A stretch of 64,000 bases of DNA from Rhinopomastus cyanomelas (Eukaryota; Chordata; Aves; Bucerotiformes; Rhinopomastidae), in contig VXBP01002579.1 of assembly GCA_013400115.1 (NCBI GenBank), positions 638,080-702,079 of the forward strand. Direction: 5' to 3'. The translations under genes and the position numbers were made by a program. This document shows, piece by piece, positions 59,004-64,000 of the stretch (position 1 is the stretch's first letter; each line of letters opens with the position of its first letter). The notes beneath the pieces are model-generated. The model saw nothing but the letters and a program-made list of their open reading frames with translations. It did no database searches and was not told where the DNA came from.

Positions 59004-59680
59004 CGTTCATCATGAAGGCCTGATTCCTCAGCAGCTGAACTGCATCCCTTGATCCAACAAAGAACCCAGATTTTGTCTTTCATGCCCAAGGTTTAAGAAT
59101 TCTCCACAATGCTCGAACATCCCCAGTTTTCCTCAGCAGCAGAAATGACAAACAGTCTCTCTTCCTGCTGATCAGTGCTCTCTAAGGTGGTGGTGGACCC
59201 TGGTCCTGGACATGTATAGGACCCAAGATGGAGAGTGACCACATCAGCAGGGCCCCCCCACCACATTCTGCAAACGTGGCCAAGAGGGTTCCATGACCCT
59301 CACCTCTCCTCTCTCAGCTCTAGGGGAAAGAAGAGGAATCCCTTTAGCTCACCGTGAGTCACTGAACGGCTGCTCTGTGGTGGGTTGGGGGGAAGGTGGT
59401 AGATTGGCACTAAGATCTTGCTTCTCCGGTCCGTGATGCCAGGTCCAGGCTAGGGCTGGGGCCAGGCCCCGGGGCCATGTGAAACCACCCCATCCCTCCC
59501 TGTGGCAGAGCGGGGCTGAGTTCTGAGCCAGGAGCTGGGGTGGGCCACAGCAGGCCCATCTTTCCCCCCACCACCACCCTGGAAGTGTGTGGGGGGGTTA
59601 GCATGGGGCAGCAGCCTCGTGCTGGGCTAGAAGCCCGCCGCAAAAAGAGGCAGCATAACTTTTTCTTCATGATAGCACAA
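59004..59680. other. GC-rich patch in AT-rich surroundings
   Basis: About 59160-59660 is much richer in G and C than its neighbours, with runs such as GGCCCCGGGGCC, several CpGs, and C and G homopolymers. It directly precedes the presumed LTR when read on the minus strand, so it may be part of a long U3 or an unrelated CpG-containing island. The 86-codon minus frame here is Pro/Gly/Ser-rich without motif. Confidence 0.5.
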
Positions 59681-60935
59681 ATGTAGACATCTGAACATTC
59701 TGGTAATTTTCAAACTGCAACACATACTGAAAGATTTTCATTTGAAAAGGATGTTCTAGTTAAAAAAGTAGTAAAGTCACATAAATCACACTTAAAGAAA
59801 GAGAAACCATGTTTATTCCATACAGACTTTTGTATCACTTACAGGAACCTTGAAATAAGCTTTCATGAAGGATCTTATTATTTACAAGAGGCTTTAAAAC
59901 TCTCTATTTCTGTATCTAGAGTAAAAGTAACAGGGGCTGCTCAAAGTCATGGGATAGCAGTGCTTGCATAACACTTGGTAAGTCAGTGGGAAAACCAGCT
60001 AAACCTGCCAGACTAGCAGCTTCCCAGTGGAGAGCCGTGGATCATATTCTGCAGCGCAAACAAAAACATTTAGAAGTTGAGTCACTCACAGACAGGATTT
60101 GTTCCAACCTTCAAATGTAGAGTAAATCTGAAGTTTGGAGGAAGAATGACCTAGAAGTGAAAAACACTGCGCTCGGTATCGTAACTGCACACACACATTG
60201 CTGGTGGGAAAGCCTCACAAGTTTCATCTCAGAGCAGATGCCAGCCTTTCGGGTGATAGCTGGAACCTATTCAGAACATCCAGATCAAGTACAGATCACC
60301 AAAAAAAGTTAGTCCATGGTCACGCTTCACACAAAAGTTCCATTTTCTGCAAGGCAGAGAAAGGATTTTGGAAATCCTTATGAATTTATAACAAATCACG
60401 CCTGCGGTGATTTTTTCATATTAGGGGGCTTTTTTATCATTGAGGCCCAATAGGTAAGTATTTAACAGGCTAAGCTGTCTAAATAAACAACCTAAATAAA
60501 CTAGTTAACAGCCTAAACTTCCCAATAAAACTGTGACTTTTCCTAAACAGCACTTTTTCTAAGTATTATTACTGGGCAGGGATTAAATGACAAATGACCA
60601 GCGTTTATAGGCATCTCTCGTTATCATTAATGTACTCCTCTTGAATTCTGATTGCTTTATAAGCAAAACCCAAAGAAAAACAGTATTTTGCAATTTTTTA
60701 TCATATTAAAACTGCTCTGAAAAGAAAATGAAAGGAATGCAGTCTCGAGTTAGAATGATAGGAGAAAGTGTTATGTGTTCCAGATACAATAAAATGCTGC
60801 CAAATATAGGGTGATATTTGGGTTACAGAGCAAGTAACCCTTGAAAGTTCTCAAGATCCATCTGCTGGTTGTATATCTGCTACTCTTCAGAATTTCTACA
60901 ACAAATACAGCTGAAAGAGTAAACTTATGTCATAC
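59681..60935. other. Unique AT-rich sequence
   Basis: Nothing is recognised. Confidence 0.5.
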
Positions 60936-60993
60936 TTTCTTATATGAAAGTATTCATTTCTTATATGAAAGTATATTCATAACTTATATGAAC
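60936..60993. repeat. 21-bp-period short tandem repeat
   Basis: TTTCTTATATGAAAGTAT occurs at 60936-60953 and 60957-60974, followed by a partial AACTTATATGAAC at 60981-60993. It lies in AT-rich non-coding DNA. Confidence 0.85.
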
Positions 60994-63134
60994 TGTAATC
61001 TTGCTTTATACCTTTTCTTAGAATGCTAGCCCCATGATTTCTGTTCTTCTTTTTATTATCCTATTTTTTAATATATTTGGCATTATAAATTTATAAAAAT
61101 ATCTTTACTATAGGAAAGTTAGCTAAAATCTGATAATTTGGATCAGATGTTGCTTTCACTACTGCAGCCTTCCCACTCCCACTGTTTTATCCACTTTCAA
61201 ATTGGGCAATTAGATTCTGATTATTCTGTTCTACAAAGTCTCCCATACCACACTCATCATCACATGTCAGATCTTGAATTTAACTGGAAAAAGCAGAATC
61301 TCACCCTGCAACGGCACGTGTTACATTTTAGCATAAACTGCTTCAGCACAGTGAAGACCAAGTGGTGCCTTTGCACTGCTACTGCTGAGATGATGCTAGT
61401 AAAGGCTAATGGACTCAAGCTGCCTTCATGTGATCAGGATGTGGAGCAGAATCCCTTGCTTGTAATAAAAGTGGCTATATTATATGTAATTTTTATTGCC
61501 TGCAGTGTGCCAGACCTTAGAGAACTAGGGAGGGAATGGTGTGGAAAGGCTGGCTTTCAAACCTTCCAAACTGCAGTAGATCTATGGTAACAGTTCCGTC
61601 TGTGGAGTCCCTCGTTCATCCTGGGTAAGTATGAATGAGTACATGAACATGAATAATATGAGTATCTGAATCACCTTAACTTGAACATTTTGACTAGTGA
61701 AGGACACTTTTATACTGATAGTAGCCCTACTAATTTTCATCTTCCCCATGAAGCTTCTGAATGCTAAAATATCTCGGGCAAATTTCAATGCTCTTAAAGG
61801 TTCCTTGTAGTTTTTTTTTCCAAATGCTTAAAAGGAGAGAAAAAACCCAAAACAGAAGCCAACAAAAAACTCAAAAAGTAAATCTGTATGATGGAAGGTG
61901 GAGAAGAAGGAGCTTCCTTAAATCCTTAGTTGATCTGCATGGTGGATGCCTGCACATGCCTTATTTTAGAGACATGTGCTGCAACTCAGGTAACTGCATG
62001 TCATATAATTATAAAGCAAAGTCTACTCCTAACAAATACTGTTGACTTCATGGTCATAAGCTCTGGGTACACCTGGTGAGACCAGTGAAGATTCTGACTT
62101 AATAGTAAGTAAGGAAAATAATAAATCTGTTTCTACTAGATATACTTCCAGAATTTGAAATTTCAACTTGCTAATGATTTTTTATATAGTCACTGCTACA
62201 GGACATGAAACTGATGCTTACATGCTTCTATTGAACCCTAAGGTCTTGTTCTAGATTAGCAGTGACTAGCTTTAAGCTCATCAGTTTATACAGTGGGGAT
62301 TTTGTTTCCTTACACTGTCTATCACTGTTCTAAAATAGAATATTACAGAAACCAGTGCTCAATGGTTTTGCCCCAGACTCCAGTAGTGCTTACTGCCTAG
62401 TTAGAATTTTGAAATATCCATTTCATCTGTTCTCATCCAGAGTACTTATTATATTTTACTATCTGTCCCAGCCAGTTGTAGGTGAAAGATTTGTAGTAAT
62501 TCTAAATAATTATAAACAGTCAATATTTCAGAATTTGACTAATTACTTGAGGATGCAGTTGCCCAGACTTATCTGTAGTGCCAATATCCAGCACAACTAC
62601 CACCATCTTCCCTCCCTCACAGTAAATGTTTGGTCTTATCCTCATGTCATCATGAAGACTTGGTTACAGGGCGAATGGGATCAAGGCTTTGTTTCAGATG
62701 GAGAAACAACTGCCAAAGGATTTCTTTTATCCTGACAGGGCCTCTTCTGTGTTCTACACTCTACACATTTTAAACTCAGGAATAAAAGACGAGCACATGA
62801 TCTGATGCTTATTTCCACCGCTTTAGGCAAAATATTTTGTTCTAAATTATTTAATATATTTACAGACAAATCACTGACAGTCAGGTTCTTTTAAAGGGTG
62901 GCAGTTTTTCCTCTTGATAGCCTTGCTTTTGACAGAAAGCCATTTTCCCCCCTTTGCTTCTTTCAGTCTTTATTAGTCTTTATGGAAGGCATGAACGAAC
63001 CAATGGATGAAGGCTTCCTGACAATAACACGTAGCTTATCGTCTTGCTTCCATGTCCCTTAACTGAAGAATTATCTGGAAAGATTGGTTTTAATGTTTTA
63101 AAGTTTTAAATCCAACTGCACCAAACAAGGGAAG
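60994..63134. other. Unique AT-rich sequence
   Basis: The plus frame 61138-61590 (150 codons) and the plus frame 62355-62735 (126 codons) were examined. Neither contains a recognised domain or splice framework. No repeat is recognised. Confidence 0.45.
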
Positions 63135-63380
63135 CAGCTAGTCCAGCTGCCTGAGCTCTTCAGGGCTTGTAAAACACAGTATTAAGGGTGTTGTCCAAAT
63201 CCCTCTTCTAAACTGACAGGTATGAGCCATTGAAAGCCTCTGTAGGAAGTTCCAACGTTTGACCACCCTCTCCCTAAATAAATATTTCTTAATGTTAAGC
63301 CCAAACTTCCCATGACTCCTCATTCTTTGAGTTCTCACTCTTCATGAAACAGGGACTAGTTGGCCTGTATTCCTGCTGCT
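63135..63380 (-). mobile_element. Old CR1 LINE fragment, antisense
   Basis: TAGTCCAGCTGCCTGAGCTC, GTTGTCCAAATCCCTCTTCT, GAAGTTCCAACGTTTGACCA and CCACCCTCTCCCTAAATAAA follow the antisense 3' region and ORF2 end of a strongly diverged CR1 (the place of CTGTTCCAGTGTTTGACCAC in younger relatives). The tail is not recognisable. Confidence 0.65.
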
Positions 63381-64000
63381 AGTTTCTGTAGCTCTGTGAC
63401 TTGCCTTTGCCAGGTTCAAAGGGATGTTTTCTCAAGAGAAACTGAAGAACAAAGCCTGCTCCTGACTGCACATGTGCATCGCGTTAATGCTTGTGTGCAT
63501 TGGCTCTGAAGCAGTTTCAGAAAGAGTCAAAGAAAATAAAATACAAAATAAAATTCTGTTTCCACTTCTAACCTTTGTGACGTGTGATTGAATGTGGGTT
63601 TGGTGTTGAAAAATTTCTGGCATTTCAGAAAAAACAATGGTGTCATCGTTATTTGACTCATGGTGAGCACAGGGAACAGCAGAGCAGAATAGACTACAAT
63701 AGACTAGGATAGGACAGGTTAGGTTAGGACAGGACAGGATAGAGCTGGAATAAACACTAGTTCACTTACATTTAGATTCAGTAACGACCCCCATACTGAG
63801 CTGTCCTCCTAAAAGCTAATCTGCAGCTTTGTCGTTTGTCTTTCTCCAGACCTAACTTATCTCTTCAATGCAGACTGTAAGTGGCTCAGCACCTGGCCAG
63901 AGGCAAAAAATGTAGTGGCAAAGTCAGTGTTTCTCCAGATCTTCTTGACAGAGGAGCTGAAATGAAGGTCATGAATGCTGGAGCAGGTCCGAGGTGTGGT
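63381..64000. other. Unique sequence with a degenerate pentamer run
   Basis: At 63689-63733 the sequence consists of imperfect 5-6-base units (AATAGACT, AGGATAGGACAGG, TTAGGTTAGGAC, AGGACAGGAT). It is low-complexity DNA. The TTAGG units are not the vertebrate telomere hexamer. No gene is recognised up to the window end. Confidence 0.6.

Noticed and set aside
61138..61590. 150-codon plus frame
   Set aside because: No recognised domain, no upstream promoter or splice context, and composition typical of surrounding non-coding DNA.
63715..63733. Telomere-like TTAGG repeats
   Set aside because: Vertebrate telomeres are TTAGGG. Here only two imperfect TTAGG units occur in a mixed pentamer run.

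Overview
The window looks like non-coding bird (avian) nuclear DNA. The main evidence is dense, both-strand occupation by CR1 LINE fragments (the chicken-repeat-1 clade). Their 3' ends carry the diagnostic 8-bp tail repeat ATTCTATG/ATTCTGTG, and their remnants encode the C-terminus of CR1 ORF2 reverse transcriptase, with the motifs HWNRLP, VVESPSLE and DVFLCDL. There is no operon-like gene packing, and no rRNA, tRNA or recognisable host exon chain. One CR1 subfamily dominates (about 20 copies that share the same 3' half), and many copies are only modestly diverged. That would fit a lineage with a large recent CR1 expansion, such as woodpeckers and relatives, but the order-level guess is inference only.

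Layout. 1-6 kb: CR1 tails, one CR1 with an ORF2 relic (1392-1728) and a 49-bp minisatellite with a 98-bp higher-order unit (2524-2816). 6-12 kb: mostly unique sequence, with a short CR1 piece, a single N and a 16-bp flanking duplication near 10.03-10.14 kb. 11.8-14.5 kb: a CR1-dense block, with a 590-bp antisense copy and an older ~700-bp antisense copy abutting a second fragment. 16.9-31.5 kb: scattered CR1s on both strands, the longest being the ~720-bp antisense copy at 30733-31454. 32.8-39.4 kb: several short CR1s, a 50-bp minisatellite (35251-35393) and an older CR1 (37880-38304). 42.8-54.6 kb: CR1s at 42.8, 43.9, 46.4, 47.3, 51.0 and 54.2 kb. The 51.0 kb copy has its 5' part inverted, as in twin priming. 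A 26-bp inverted repeat lies at 47.80-47.89 kb. 55-64 kb: AT-rich and CR1-poor, with a probable minus-strand retroviral LTR end plus a primer-binding-site-like sequence at 58.56-58.70 kb, a GC-rich patch at 59.16-59.66 kb, and an old antisense CR1 at 63.1 kb.

Coding content. The longest open frames (about 130-175 codons) have no recognisable domains and are in the size range I would expect by chance in 64 kb of six-frame sequence. I call no host gene with confidence. Two weak coding-like signals are recorded at low confidence: an eroded C2H2 zinc-finger-like frame at 48062-48313 and a minus-strand exon-like segment at 49525-49689.

No coherent undescribed biological system is visible. The items most worth checking are structural: the twin-primed CR1, the duplication around the N, the higher-order minisatellite, the LTR/primer-site relic and the long inverted repeat.
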